A stretch of DNA of 49,465 nt from assembly GCF_023333585.1 (NCBI RefSeq), contig NZ_JAIQZN010000056.1, positions 1 through 49,465 of the forward strand. Direction: 5' to 3'. Positions 1 to 8,534 of this stretch are shown here, piece after piece. How positions within the stretch are numbered: the stretch's first letter is position 1; each line of letters begins with the position of its first letter. A program made the position numbers and the translations under genes. This DNA comes from Argonema antarcticum A004/B2 (GTDB lineage Bacteria; Cyanobacteriota; Cyanobacteriia; Cyanobacteriales; Aerosakkonemataceae). A model generated the notes under the pieces. The model ran no database searches, was not told the origin of the DNA, and saw only the letters and a program-made list of their open reading frames with translations.

Positions 1-70
1 TCATTATTGGCATTTAGCTATAAAAATGAGTAAGATTGAGCAGAATTAGCTAGATTTTCTGGAACTGCAT

Positions 71-427
71 TTACCCCCATTTTTCGCTGTTGGCGGAGTC
101 TCGCGACAGGGACTGGGAGCCTAACAAGCTTTCCTCTAGGTGCATCCTTTGCTCCATCTGGCGGAGGAAATAGCCTGTCATCATTGCCGAAGCCAGCAGA
201 CCAGCCAAGTTTTCCCGGTCAGTGGTAATTTGAACGTTAAAATGCTCCCCTGGTAACATCCCGACCAGACCCTGAACGTTGTGAGAAATAATTTGCTTAA
301 TTTCGGGACTGGCCGCCTTGGCTACAAGGGCTAAAACCTCCGGTGATTGGTGCTGTAGATAGGTCAGCAGGGGATTGGCTTGGACATCTTCGGTGCCGGA
401 ACTTAAATAGTCAGGATTGAAAACCAT
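71..427 (-). CDS. DUF760 family protein
   Basis: A 118-residue soluble protein resembling the DUF760 family of cyanobacteria and plastids, whose function I do not know. The central part (PLLTYLQHQSPEVLALVAK, then SPEIKQIISHNVQGLVGMLP and a strand FNVQITTDRENLAGLL) is the family's helical domain. A last helix, MMTGYFLRQMEQRMHLEESL, closes the domain. There is no signal peptide or membrane segment. The gene stands alone, 120 bp downstream of scpB on the same strand. The family call rests on recognition of the pattern; the role is unknown. Confidence 0.8.
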   Translation of the reverse strand: MVFNPDYLSSGTEDVQANPLLTYLQHQSPEVLALVAKAASPEIKQIISHNVQGLVGMLPGEHFNVQITTDRENLAGLLASAMMTGYFLRQMEQRMHLEESLLGSQSLSRDSANSEKWG

Positions 428-547
428 GAGGCTCCTAAATATTTCATTTAATTCTAATCTAAACGAGTCACAGATGGGAGCAGGTTTTGGAGGCGGGTAA
501 CCCGTACATTCTTTGGTGGTGATGCCGAACGAACAGGTTCTAGCTTC

Positions 548-1039
548 TCAAGCTTGGGTCGGCTCATCCACCTGCTGTGGCAGTCGATCCACTTGAAAAT
601 ACTGATGAAATTTGTCGGTCACCTGTAGCCGATAGGATCGACTATCTGCTTGACGACGTTTGTGAATATAGCCCAGTTCCACGAGTTCCTGCACTTGCTG
701 ATAGGCTCCCGAACCCCGCAAATCGACGAGTTCTGTTTGCGTGAGGGGGCCTTTGAGGGCGATCGCAGCTAGCGTCCGCAAAGCTCCCACACCTAATTCT
801 GATGGGATCAAATTTTGCATTAAGCCCTGAAATGATGTCCGCAGTTGCAGGCAGTAGCCCTCCGCTGTTTCGACGACTTCCAACGCGCTATCTCGGTGGG
901 CGTAGTCAGCCATGAGTTCCAGCAGTGCTTCTTCGGCTTTGGCCTTGCTGCATTCAGCATACTCTGCGATCGCCGCAATTGAAAGAGGTTGTCCTTTTAG
1001 GTAGAGAATGGCTTCAATTTTAGTTGCTAAACGAGGCAT
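548..1039 (-). CDS. scpB: SMC-Scp complex subunit ScpB
   Basis: ScpB is the winged-helix kleisin-associated subunit of the Smc-ScpAB condensin-like complex that compacts and segregates the chromosome. The 163-residue protein starting MPRLATKIEAILYLKGQP has the usual two winged-helix domains: residues 1-75 with the family opening IEAILYLKGQPLS, then ELGVGALRTLAAIALKGPLTQTELVDLRG, which matches the second domain. The frame is open 105 bases further upstream, but that part reads as antisense of the kinase gene. The ATG at 1039 is preferred because it overlaps the kinase stop codon as TAATG, suggesting translational coupling. The length is normal for short cyanobacterial ScpB. Confidence 0.92.
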   Translation of the reverse strand: MPRLATKIEAILYLKGQPLSIAAIAEYAECSKAKAEEALLELMADYAHRDSALEVVETAEGYCLQLRTSFQGLMQNLIPSELGVGALRTLAAIALKGPLTQTELVDLRGSGAYQQVQELVELGYIHKRRQADSRSYRLQVTDKFHQYFQVDRLPQQVDEPTQA

Positions 1040-2580
1040 TATGATGTGGCTGTTGAACTGGAATCTCGATCGTATTCGCCGTAGGCGTTCCCCAAGGGTA
1101 GCACGATCGCAAACTCCGCTCCCTCGACTGGCGCTGAGATACACTTCAATTCTCCACCGTGTTTTTCCACCACAATTTGGTAGCTGATAGCTAATCCCAA
1201 ACCAGTACCTTTGCCTACGGGTTTCGTTGTAAAGAAAGGATCGAATATTTTACGGCGTACCGCCTCTGTCATGCCGGGGCCATTATTGGCAATGCAAATC
1301 GCGATTCGATTATCGTTTAAGACTTTGGTGCTAATCCGAATAGTTGGTAATTGCTTATTTGGATTTTCTGAGCCTTTACCCATTCCCTCATCCAAAGCAT
1401 CAATAGCATTGGTGAGTATGTTCATAAATACCTGATTTAGCTGACCTGGATAGCATTCCACAAAAGGCAATTTACCATAATCTTTAACTATCTCAATAGC
1501 AGAAGAAGTAGCCTTTTCTTTCAACCGATGTTGCAAGATTAGTAACGCGCTGTCTAGTCCTTCGTGAATATCGACAGGCTTCCTTTCAGCTTCATCCAGA
1601 CGGGAAAAATTACGTAAAGACAAAACCAGTTGGCGAATGCGATCGGCCCCGACCTTCATTGATGCGATCGTCTTTGGCAGATCTTCAGTCAAAAACTCTA
1701 AGTCAATAGTATCAATTTGTTTAAGAATCTTAGGAGTAGGATCGGGGTAATCCTGCTGGTAAAACTCTAGTAGATTTAGCAAATCTTCAGCATATTCATC
1801 AATGTGGGTGAGATTGCCGTAGATAAAATTGACTGGGTTGTTAATTTCGTGGGCAATACCAGCTACTAGCTGACCCAAACTCGACATTTTTTCTGTTTGA
1901 ATTAGTTGAGATTGGGTTCGTTGCAGTTCGTCGAGGGCTAACTCTAGCTGTCGAGCTTTCTCCGTTGCTGTGGCGGCAGCAATGCGGCTTTCTTCGTATA
2001 GTTCCGCTTGATGAATTGCGATCGCAGCTTGATCCCCTAACTGTTGCAGCAGATCGATTTCCCCAGCCTGCCAAACTCTTGTAGAATAACACTCATGGGC
2101 AATTAGTAATCCCCACAGATAATCGCTTCTCCTAATCGGTACGACTAAGTTACCTTGTACCTGAATCTTTTGTAAAAATTCTACGTGACACAGACTCAAA
2201 CCTCCCTCAAGTATATTACCAATAGCCCGAACCCTTCCCGCTTGGTACTGATAGGTGTACTCCACTGGAAAACAGTTAGCGTGGTAAACTTCTCCCAAGA
2301 TTGACAGGTTTTGGTCAATAACTTCTTCGACCACCACCTTGCCGCTCCAGGTTTCCAGGAACTGATAGATTATAACTCTGTCTGTGTTTAACAGAGCGCG
2401 AACTTCTCGGACAATAGTTTGCAAAATAGTCGGCAAATCTAAAGTGCTGCGGATTAGATTTGTCACTTGCTTGAGGACTCTGGCTAATTCCAACGACTGC
2501 TGCAATTCCAGCGTTCGCCGCTGCAATTCCAGAGTTCGCTGTTCAATTTGATGCTCCAAATCAGTATTCATAACCTGCAC
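1039..2580 (-). CDS. GAF-domain sensor histidine kinase, possibly bilin-binding
   Basis: A cytoplasmic two-component sensor kinase of 513 residues. A coiled coil (5-35) leads into a GAF domain (about 40-195), a second coiled coil (200-230), the phosphoacceptor helix with GIAHEINNPVNF (His244), and an ATPase domain with an N box (NAIDAL, 391-396), the segment ANNGPGM and the glycine loop GKGTGLGLAI. The GAF domain has LCHVEFL with Cys131-His132 where phytochromes and cyanobacteriochromes attach bilin, and a second Cys103 in NCFP, 28 residues earlier. No response-regulator gene adjoins it. The first codon is GTG at 2580; ATG at 2571 is an alternative. The frame stays open upstream (see the next feature), so this may be a truncated larger kinase. 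It overlaps scpB by one base. Confidence 0.85.
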   Translation of the reverse strand: MQVMNTDLEHQIEQRTLELQRRTLELQQSLELARVLKQVTNLIRSTLDLPTILQTIVREVRALLNTDRVIIYQFLETWSGKVVVEEVIDQNLSILGEVYHANCFPVEYTYQYQAGRVRAIGNILEGGLSLCHVEFLQKIQVQGNLVVPIRRSDYLWGLLIAHECYSTRVWQAGEIDLLQQLGDQAAIAIHQAELYEESRIAAATATEKARQLELALDELQRTQSQLIQTEKMSSLGQLVAGIAHEINNPVNFIYGNLTHIDEYAEDLLNLLEFYQQDYPDPTPKILKQIDTIDLEFLTEDLPKTIASMKVGADRIRQLVLSLRNFSRLDEAERKPVDIHEGLDSALLILQHRLKEKATSSAIEIVKDYGKLPFVECYPGQLNQVFMNILTNAIDALDEGMGKGSENPNKQLPTIRISTKVLNDNRIAICIANNGPGMTEAVRRKIFDPFFTTKPVGKGTGLGLAISYQIVVEKHGGELKCISAPVEGAEFAIVLPLGNAYGEYDRDSSSTATS

Positions 2581-2649
2581 TTGTTTGTAAAGATGATTCT
2601 GCTGAATTGCTATCTCTAAAAGTAGATGTACTATAAGACGGTTTCTTGC
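2581..2649 (-). pseudogene. remnant of an upstream GAF domain helix joined to the kinase
   Basis: The kinase frame continues open for 23 codons upstream of its GTG, to a TAA at 2650-2652, without a usual start codon. The translation ends IAIQQNHLYKQ and runs straight into QVMNTDLEHQIEQRT. The pattern AIQQ..LYKQVQ.LN.(D/E)LE is what normally closes a GAF domain before the coiled coil of a cyanobacterial multi-GAF kinase. I read this as the leftover last helix of a lost N-terminal GAF domain. Translation might start within it from a rare codon, but nothing shows this. Confidence 0.55.
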
Positions 2650-2652
2650 TTA

Positions 2653-3000
2653 AATATGACTTTAGTTATAAAACTTATGTTTTATTTACAAATTTTAATT
2701 GTACAGAATTTACTTCTGGGAGGGATAAAAGGTAATTGTTGCTAAATTGTCAAACAAGAAACAAGGAAAAAACCAAATTTAAGAAACTGCAAACTAGAGC
2801 ATCGGTTGAGTATAAAAGTTGAAAGATAAAAGCCAAAAAAAAGGTAAGCGAAATATCAAAAACCTGGCTTACTTAAATCGCACTATTCTTGAGGGGCTCT
2901 TTCCGAGTTGTTATGCTTTTGTTCACTGTGTTTGTACGGCTGACCTTGCACCTTACTATACAGACAAACTTGCTGACATGGTTTTAGTTATCAAAGATAC
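2653..3000. other. AT-rich gap without a convincing gene
   Basis: This is the spacer between the divergent kinase and pst units. A 65-codon frame at 2819-3016 has no family resemblance and no ribosome binding site and runs into the Pho-box array, so I do not call it. The stretch should hold the kinase promoter on the minus strand, but I see no clear boxes. Confidence 0.5.
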
Positions 3001-3052
3001 CTTAACTAAAAGTTAACTTTTTTATAATCTTTATAACATAAATTTTTAATCT
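3001..3052 (+). promoter_or_regulatory. Pho-box-like array upstream of pstS
   Basis: Octamers related to the cyanobacterial Pho box (pyrimidine-TTAA-pyrimidine-pyrimidine-T/A, repeated every 11 bases) recur in phase: CTTAACTA at 3001, GTTAACTT at 3012, TATAATCT at 3023 and TTTAATCT at 3045. The first and last fit the consensus fully; the position at 3034 is degenerate. The array lies about 95-145 bases upstream of the pstS start, as expected for activation by the SphR/PhoB regulator when phosphate is scarce. The consensus is known; the binding is inferred. Confidence 0.6.
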
Positions 3053-3145
3053 TTCCATAAAGTTACATAATAAGCTCTTAACCATAAACAGGTATCCTAC
3101 TAAAGTTCAGATTTAAATGGCGCTTAGCGTCAGGGAGAAAACAGT

Positions 3146-4165
3146 ATGGTGGTGAATAAGCTCAAATTCAAGCTTAATCGCTTGACGTTAGTAGGTGTTA
3201 TGGCAATTGTAGCTACCACCATAGGCGTATCAGTATCGTCTGTCAAATCCCAAAGTCCAGCCTTAATTAAAATTGATGGGTCGAGTACGGTTTACCCCAT
3301 TAGTGCAGCAGTAGCAGAAGAATTCCAGCGGGCTAGAAGAAATGCAATCAGAGTTACCGTTGGCATTTCTGGAACTGGGGGAGGCTTCAAAAAGTTTTGT
3401 CGTGGCGAGACGGATATTTCTAACGCATCCCGGCCAATCCTAGCCGAAGAATTGCAGGCTTGTAGAGCAGCTGGCGTTCAGTTCATCGAATTACCAGTGG
3501 CTTACGATGCGCTAACAGTAGTGGTTAACCCCCAAAACAACTGGGCCACTAACATGACTGTTCCTGAACTTAAGAAAATGTGGGAACCTACGGCACAGGG
3601 TTCTATCACAAAATGGAATCAAGTACGTCAGGGATGGCCTGACGCGCCCTTGAAATTATTTGGCGCAGGTGCCGACTCTGGTACGTTTGACTATTTCACC
3701 GAAGCTATTGTTGGTAAATCTAAGTCCAGTCGCGGTGATTACACGGCCAGTGAAGATGATAACGTATTGGTACAGGGAGTGAGTCGCGATCGCAATGCCT
3801 TGGGCTACTTCGGCTATGCTTACTACGAAGCCAATAAAGCCCGACTGAAGGCGGTGGCGATAAACGGCGTGCTGCCTTCTCGCCAAGCAGTTGAGAATGG
3901 TTCTTACAAACCACTTTCTCGGCCTATCTTTATCTATGTCAATGCCAAGTCTGCTCAGCGGAACGAGGTAAGGGATTTTGTCAATTTTTACATCAGCAAT
4001 GCGCCCCGTTTAGTACCAGTGGTGAGATATGTCCCCTTACCGGCCCAGGTTTATAGAATTGCGACAAGCCATTTCCAAAATCGCAAGCTCGGTACGGTAT
4101 TTGCCGGTGATGCACCAGTTGGACTGACAATTCAGCAACTACTACAGCGCGAAGCTAGCCAATAA
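3146..4165 (+). CDS. pstS: Phosphate ABC transporter substrate-binding protein PstS
   Basis: This is the periplasmic phosphate receptor of the high-affinity Pst transporter. The protein has 339 residues, beginning with a basic and hydrophobic signal peptide ([22 protein letters not shown], cleavage probably near residue 36). The family signature [20 protein letters not shown] is followed by [19 protein letters not shown], which contributes phosphate-binding Ser, Thr and Gly residues. [17 protein letters not shown] is the second conserved phosphate-contact block. It is the first gene of pstSCAB, behind a Pho-box-like array; a GGGAG ribosome site precedes the ATG. Length and order are standard. 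It could be a SphX-type paralogue, but its operon position favours PstS. Confidence 0.95.
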   Translation: MVVNKLKFKLNRLTLVGVMAIVATTIGVSVSSVKSQSPALIKIDGSSTVYPISAAVAEEFQRARRNAIRVTVGISGTGGGFKKFCRGETDISNASRPILAEELQACRAAGVQFIELPVAYDALTVVVNPQNNWATNMTVPELKKMWEPTAQGSITKWNQVRQGWPDAPLKLFGAGADSGTFDYFTEAIVGKSKSSRGDYTASEDDNVLVQGVSRDRNALGYFGYAYYEANKARLKAVAINGVLPSRQAVENGSYKPLSRPIFIYVNAKSAQRNEVRDFVNFYISNAPRLVPVVRYVPLPAQVYRIATSHFQNRKLGTVFAGDAPVGLTIQQLLQREASQ

Positions 4166-4238
4166 AATGTTTTGATTCAAACGAAAAGCGATTAGCATTT
4201 GAAATTTAATTGCTAATCGCAAACCGATTACTGATTTT

Positions 4239-5168
4239 ATGAACGACAAACAACTGCAACTATCTAAGCAAAAGCAAATAACCCCAAAGCTAATCCGCGA
4301 TGTACGAGAACGAGCGATCGAGTTTTTGTTGTTTCTAGCTGCCTTTTCCTGCGTAGCGACTACCGTTGAGATCCTTTTTATCTTGATTTCTGAATCCGTA
4401 GCTTTCTTCGAGAAAGTTTCGATCGTAAAATTCCTCACGGACACCCAATGGACGCCCCTATTTTCTGATGCCCACTACGGGATATTACCTCTTGCTTCAG
4501 GTACTTTTGTCACCACAATGGTGGCTTTGTTGGTGGCAATTCCGCTAGGTACTATCTCTGCCATTTACCTGAGCGAATTCGCCGATAACCGCCTGCGCGA
4601 GTGGATCAAACCCTGTTTAGAATTGCTGGCAGGTATCCCCACAGTAGTTTATGGGTATTTCGCCCTGGTTTTTGTCACTCCCCTGTTGCAGAAGTTTTTT
4701 CCCGAACTGTCAGGGTCCAATATGTTAAGTGCGGGGCTGGTTATGGGAATCATGATTATTCCATATATCAGTTCCGTGAGTGAAGATGCCATGCGTGCGG
4801 TGCCGGTACAGTTACGAGAAGGTTCTTATGCAATGGGGGCGACGCGCCTAGAAACGGCTTTGCGAGTCGTATTCCCGGCTGCCATTTCTGGAATTTCAGC
4901 GGCTTACATCTTGGGAATTTCTAGGGCAGTGGGAGAAACAATGGTAGTAGCGATCGCAGCTGGCTTGCAGCCCAATCTCACTTTGAACCCAATGGAACCC
5001 GCCGCCACAATCACCGCTTACATTGTACAAGTAAGTCTCGGTGATTTGCCTCATGGTAGTATTGGATATCAAACCATTTTCGCTGCTGGACTTACACTGG
5101 TTCTAATTACCCTGGTATTGAACATTGCGGGACATTTTTTGAGTAAACGCTATCGAGAAATTTATTAA
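4239..5168 (+). CDS. pstC: Phosphate ABC transporter permease PstC
   Basis: An inner-membrane permease of the Pst phosphate importer, 309 residues with about six membrane helices. The first is near residues 27-52 (AIEFLLFLAAFSCVATTVEILFIL, shown in part). The ABC-coupling EAA loop is seen as LREGSYAMGATRLETALRVVFPAAISGI. IYLSEFADNRLREWIKP and LLAGIPTVVYGYFALVFVTP are standard PstC signatures. The gene follows pstS by 73 bases and shares a TAATG stop/start overlap with pstA, so the two subunits are probably translationally coupled to form the heterodimeric channel. Confidence 0.95.
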   Translation: MNDKQLQLSKQKQITPKLIRDVRERAIEFLLFLAAFSCVATTVEILFILISESVAFFEKVSIVKFLTDTQWTPLFSDAHYGILPLASGTFVTTMVALLVAIPLGTISAIYLSEFADNRLREWIKPCLELLAGIPTVVYGYFALVFVTPLLQKFFPELSGSNMLSAGLVMGIMIIPYISSVSEDAMRAVPVQLREGSYAMGATRLETALRVVFPAAISGISAAYILGISRAVGETMVVAIAAGLQPNLTLNPMEPAATITAYIVQVSLGDLPHGSIGYQTIFAAGLTLVLITLVLNIAGHFLSKRYREIY

Positions 5169-6091
5169 TGTCAGGAGATAATCTACAGGAAATACGAAAA
5201 CTTATTGCACGTAAAAATGTCTGGGACAGAATTTTTGCTGCGATCGGCTTGTTGTCTATGCTAGTGGGAATTGTTACCCTGCTGGCGTTGATAATTGACC
5301 TGTGCAGTGACGGCTTACCGCGTCTTTCATGGCAATTTTTGACTTCATTTCCCTCCTACAAGCCTGAACAAGCAGGCATTCTCTCTGCCTGGGTAGGAAC
5401 AACTCTCGTCATGTTGTTAACTGCAATAGCTGCAATTCCATTAGGTGTAGCAGCTGCGATTTACCTAGAAGAATATGCCCAGAAAAACTGGATTGCCGAT
5501 TTAATCGAGATCAATGTAACCAACCTAGCGGGTGTTCCCTCAATTATCTACGGGCTTTTGGCTTTAGGCTTGTTCGTTTATAAACTCAATCTGGGTGAGA
5601 GCATTATGGCAGCCGGGTTGACTTTAGCACTGTTGATTTTGCCGATAGTCATTGTTACCACTAGGGAGTCTATCCGCGCCATTCCCAATATTATTCGCGA
5701 AGCGGCTTATGCCCTTGGCGCAAGCAAGTGGCAGATGATTTGGGATCACGTATTGCCCTATTCAATTGGGGGAATTATGACGGGCGTTATTGTTGGTTTG
5801 TCGCGAGCTATCGGCGAAACTGCCCCTATAATTACGATCGGCGCTCTCACTTTTATCGCCTTTTTGCCGGATTCCCCAATTAAGAACGAGTTTCCCTACA
5901 TTTCTTTTTCATGGCTGATGTCTCCCTTCACAGTCATGCCGATTCAGATGTTTAATTGGGTGTCCAGTCCAGAGCCTGAATTTCAGGTAAATGCAGCAGC
6001 GGCAGGAATTGTGTTAATTCTGATGACGCTAGCGATGAACTCCTTAGCAATCTATCTGCGCTATCGTTTTCGCAAAAATATCAAATGGTAG
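5168..6091 (+). CDS. pstA: Phosphate ABC transporter permease PstA
   Basis: The partner permease to PstC, 307 residues with about six membrane helices. The first is around residues 24-46. Conserved blocks are [39 protein letters not shown], and the EAA loop [22 protein letters not shown], which docks to the ATPase PstB. The start codon lies inside the pstC stop (TAATG), and the 3' end overlaps the pstB start by seven bases. The length is normal for the family. Confidence 0.95.
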   Translation: MSGDNLQEIRKLIARKNVWDRIFAAIGLLSMLVGIVTLLALIIDLCSDGLPRLSWQFLTSFPSYKPEQAGILSAWVGTTLVMLLTAIAAIPLGVAAAIYLEEYAQKNWIADLIEINVTNLAGVPSIIYGLLALGLFVYKLNLGESIMAAGLTLALLILPIVIVTTRESIRAIPNIIREAAYALGASKWQMIWDHVLPYSIGGIMTGVIVGLSRAIGETAPIITIGALTFIAFLPDSPIKNEFPYISFSWLMSPFTVMPIQMFNWVSSPEPEFQVNAAAAGIVLILMTLAMNSLAIYLRYRFRKNIKW

Positions 6092-6888
6092 AAAAAACAA
6101 CCAATTCCATGTCCGAATCAATTGCAGTCAAGCCTAAAGCTGAGGTGAATAACCTCAATTTTTACTACGGTTCTGTACAAGTTCTTAAAAATATCAACCT
6201 AGCACTGGCGTCAAAGCGGGTTACGGCGCTGATTGGGCCTTCAGGCTGTGGCAAAACCACTTTGTTGCGGTGTTTCAATCGTATGCACGACCTTTACCCC
6301 GGCAATCGTTACGAAGGGGAAATCATCTTAGACACTGATGGGATCAACATCCTGAGTCGTCGGGTCGATCCGATCGAAGTCCGAATGCGGATTAGCATGG
6401 TGTTTCAGAAGCCAAATCCCTTTCCTAAGTCAATTTATGAAAATGTGGCCTATGGTTTGCGGGTGCGGAATGAATCGAGACGTAACGTTATTGATGAAAA
6501 GGTGGAAAAAGCCCTACGAGGTGCTGCTTTGTGGGATGAAGTGAAAGACCGCTTGAAAGACCAAGCTTACAACCTTTCTGGCGGTCAACAGCAGCGCTTG
6601 TGCATTGCTAGGTCACTAGCGACCGAACCTGAGATTATTCTGTTTGATGAGCCTACATCTGCGATCGATCCGATCGCAACTATGAGCATTGAAGAATTGA
6701 TTGAGGATTTGACGCAACAGGTGACAATTCTAATTGTGACTCACAGTATGCAGCAGGCCGCTAGGGTTTCTGAGTTTACCGCTTTTATGTACATGGGCGA
6801 GATAGTGGAGTTTGACGACACTAAGACCATTTTTACTAATCCCTCGAAGAAGCAAACAGAAGATTATGTTAAAGGAAAGTTTGGATAA
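6085..6888 (+). CDS. pstB: Phosphate ABC transporter ATP-binding protein PstB
   Basis: The ATPase that drives phosphate import through PstCA; 267 residues. Walker A is [16 protein letters not shown], the Q-loop is [17 protein letters not shown], the ABC signature is [16 protein letters not shown], Walker B is [11 protein letters not shown], and the switch histidine lies in [16 protein letters not shown] is diagnostic for PstB. The first ATG overlaps pstA; a second in-frame ATG 24 bases on (MSESIAVKP) is an alternative start. No phoU follows, so the operon ends here; a heptamer repeat lies just downstream. Confidence 0.96.
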   Translation: MVEKTTNSMSESIAVKPKAEVNNLNFYYGSVQVLKNINLALASKRVTALIGPSGCGKTTLLRCFNRMHDLYPGNRYEGEIILDTDGINILSRRVDPIEVRMRISMVFQKPNPFPKSIYENVAYGLRVRNESRRNVIDEKVEKALRGAALWDEVKDRLKDQAYNLSGGQQQRLCIARSLATEPEIILFDEPTSAIDPIATMSIEELIEDLTQQVTILIVTHSMQQAARVSEFTAFMYMGEIVEFDDTKTIFTNPSKKQTEDYVKGKFG

Positions 6889-6902
6889 TTTCAAAGCTAT
6901 AG

Positions 6903-6944
6903 CTAGGGACTAGGGGCTAGGGGCTAGGGGCTAGGGGCTAGGGA
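6903..6944. repeat. Heptanucleotide tandem repeat (CTAGGGG, six units)
   Basis: Six head-to-tail heptamers, CTAGGGA, four of CTAGGGG and CTAGGGA, lie 14 bases after the pstB stop. Such short tandemly repeated sequences are common in filamentous cyanobacteria. An inverted copy sharing the outer flank TATAGCTAGGGACTAGGGG occurs at 34348-34380. Each unit carries a CTAG tetranucleotide. Confidence 0.9.
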
Positions 6945-7011
6945 AGAGGAAAAAGCTTGACGAAGTAAGGGATTATGGACTAAAGGTAGCTTAACCAGGA
7001 TTTGGTATAAG

Positions 7012-8463
7012 CTATAGTTGTGCGATCGCAACTTGCCACTTGCCTTTTTTCTGTTCCACCTTAAAAGAGGTAAAATACTGCAAAAATTTAAGTAAATTAC
7101 CGTTTAGCTTCAAATTATCCTTAATAATTGCATTAATCGAATAGCCATATTTCTTGCTAAATTCCGTGCCGATGACTTCCAGAGAAATCGATCTTCCGGG
7201 ATAATTAACAGTTAACTCATTTACAAGCATAAGTAACACTTTTTCTAAATCTGCTGATGAAGTAATTGCAGACATGAGATTATTCTTAGGCTCGCCTCGA
7301 TCTTGCTGTTCGTCACCTTTACTTTCTCCATTGTTTGCTGGTGGGGTATGAAACAAACTCACATAAAGAGGAGATTGACTTGATGGCTGGTGTACCACAA
7401 AATCAGTAGGGTACTCATAAAAAATATCTCTAGATTTTTTACCGGGAAGATGAGTAGATACGACTTGGCTAATGGTTAAATTGTACTTAGTTTGAAAAAG
7501 GTTGGCAACTCTAGATAATTTTATCCATTGCAAACCAGTTCTTTGTTGCTCATCCTTGATTAAATCCTTCAGTTGGGCGAGGGATTGAGTCAGAGATGGA
7601 ATAACGGGTAAAGGCTTAAGCGAATGTTTCTTTATTTCGGAAGTCTTGCTATTTAAAACTGTAATAAAATCGCCTTGTTTGCGAACCCGATACACAGTTA
7701 ATCCGTGGGTTTGCAATGTATTGTATAAATGAGTTAATCCGTTGTCCGAAGAACAGACTAAAACTTCCTTCGCATTGGGATAATGTACAAAAATAGACGA
7801 GCCAACGGTTGCCATTTTGAAATCTGCGCTATCTTTGCCCGGTGGTACGTGAATCAGTTCGTAACTGCGTCCGTGAAATTCCAAATCTTGCTTTCCCATA
7901 CTGCGCCAATTGGCGAAGGCAACTTTAATTTGGATGGGATACTTGCAGATTCCAGCCAAGAACTTTTCTGTTTCCAGATCGAGTTGTAAATTTTCCGCGT
8001 CTAGAAGTAGAATAGCAATACTATTACTCTGAGCAACAGACTCCGCAACAGGTTCTGCTGATGTTGGTATTTCTGATATTTCACTTTTTGCTGTTAGCTT
8101 TTTATCAATAGAAATCTCTTCCCTGGGTGAAATAATTTCTAGCTGAGTTATTTGCCTAACTTTTACCATTAAAGACTTAAATTCAGTCGCGTCAAAAAAG
8201 CTGCGAACCAGAAGAATTTGGAGAAATTTTCTGACTTTAAGAAGTAAAACCTTTCGATCTGTGGTATTGCCAATCTCTTCTTTCAATCTTCCCAGAAAGA
8301 TAGATTGGCTTTTAGCATCGCGCCAGTTAACCTTCTTGTACTTTTCATTCAGCCACTCAGGCTGGTGCTGGTGAATATCAAGGAAGGCTTGATAAACACA
8401 GGTGCTGATTTTGTCGATAATGGCAGATTCATTCACGTTAGGCAAATTTGAGTTAACTGGCAT
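7012..8463 (-). CDS. NYN-domain protein with two OST-HTH (LOTUS) domains
   Basis: A 483-residue protein that probably binds and perhaps cleaves RNA. Residues 1-110 form a helical region of unknown type. Residues 147-272 are a NYN (PIN-like) nuclease domain: ILLLDAENLQ (Asp155, Asn157), KDSADF (Asp214) and LVCSSDNGLTHL (Asp240) supply the acidic cluster. Residues 292-360 (LKDLIKDEQQRTGLQWIKLS to FVVHQ) fit an OST-HTH/LOTUS winged helix. A second such domain covers about residues 400-478 (LEKVLLMLVNELTVNYPGRS onward). The order NYN plus OST-HTH matches the cyanobacterial LabA-like/limkain relatives. It is divergent from ubiD with a 71-base spacer. The RNA target is unknown. Confidence 0.78.
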   Translation of the reverse strand: MPVNSNLPNVNESAIIDKISTCVYQAFLDIHQHQPEWLNEKYKKVNWRDAKSQSIFLGRLKEEIGNTTDRKVLLLKVRKFLQILLVRSFFDATEFKSLMVKVRQITQLEIISPREEISIDKKLTAKSEISEIPTSAEPVAESVAQSNSIAILLLDAENLQLDLETEKFLAGICKYPIQIKVAFANWRSMGKQDLEFHGRSYELIHVPPGKDSADFKMATVGSSIFVHYPNAKEVLVCSSDNGLTHLYNTLQTHGLTVYRVRKQGDFITVLNSKTSEIKKHSLKPLPVIPSLTQSLAQLKDLIKDEQQRTGLQWIKLSRVANLFQTKYNLTISQVVSTHLPGKKSRDIFYEYPTDFVVHQPSSQSPLYVSLFHTPPANNGESKGDEQQDRGEPKNNLMSAITSSADLEKVLLMLVNELTVNYPGRSISLEVIGTEFSKKYGYSINAIIKDNLKLNGNLLKFLQYFTSFKVEQKKGKWQVAIAQL

Positions 8464-8534
8464 AGCCCTCTACGCGCAGGGGGTCGGGGTTAAGTCCATA
8501 ATATGAGGAAGACAAAGCTTCACATATTTTAATT

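Noticed and set aside
548-1144. Longer ScpB with 35 extra N-terminal residues
   Set aside because: The extra part is antisense to the kinase 3' end, and the family starts at MPRLATKIEAILYLKG; the TAATG overlap supports the shorter start.
2819-3016. 65-codon frame before pstS
   Set aside because: No ribosome site, unusual composition, no recognisable fold, and overlap with the Pho-box array.
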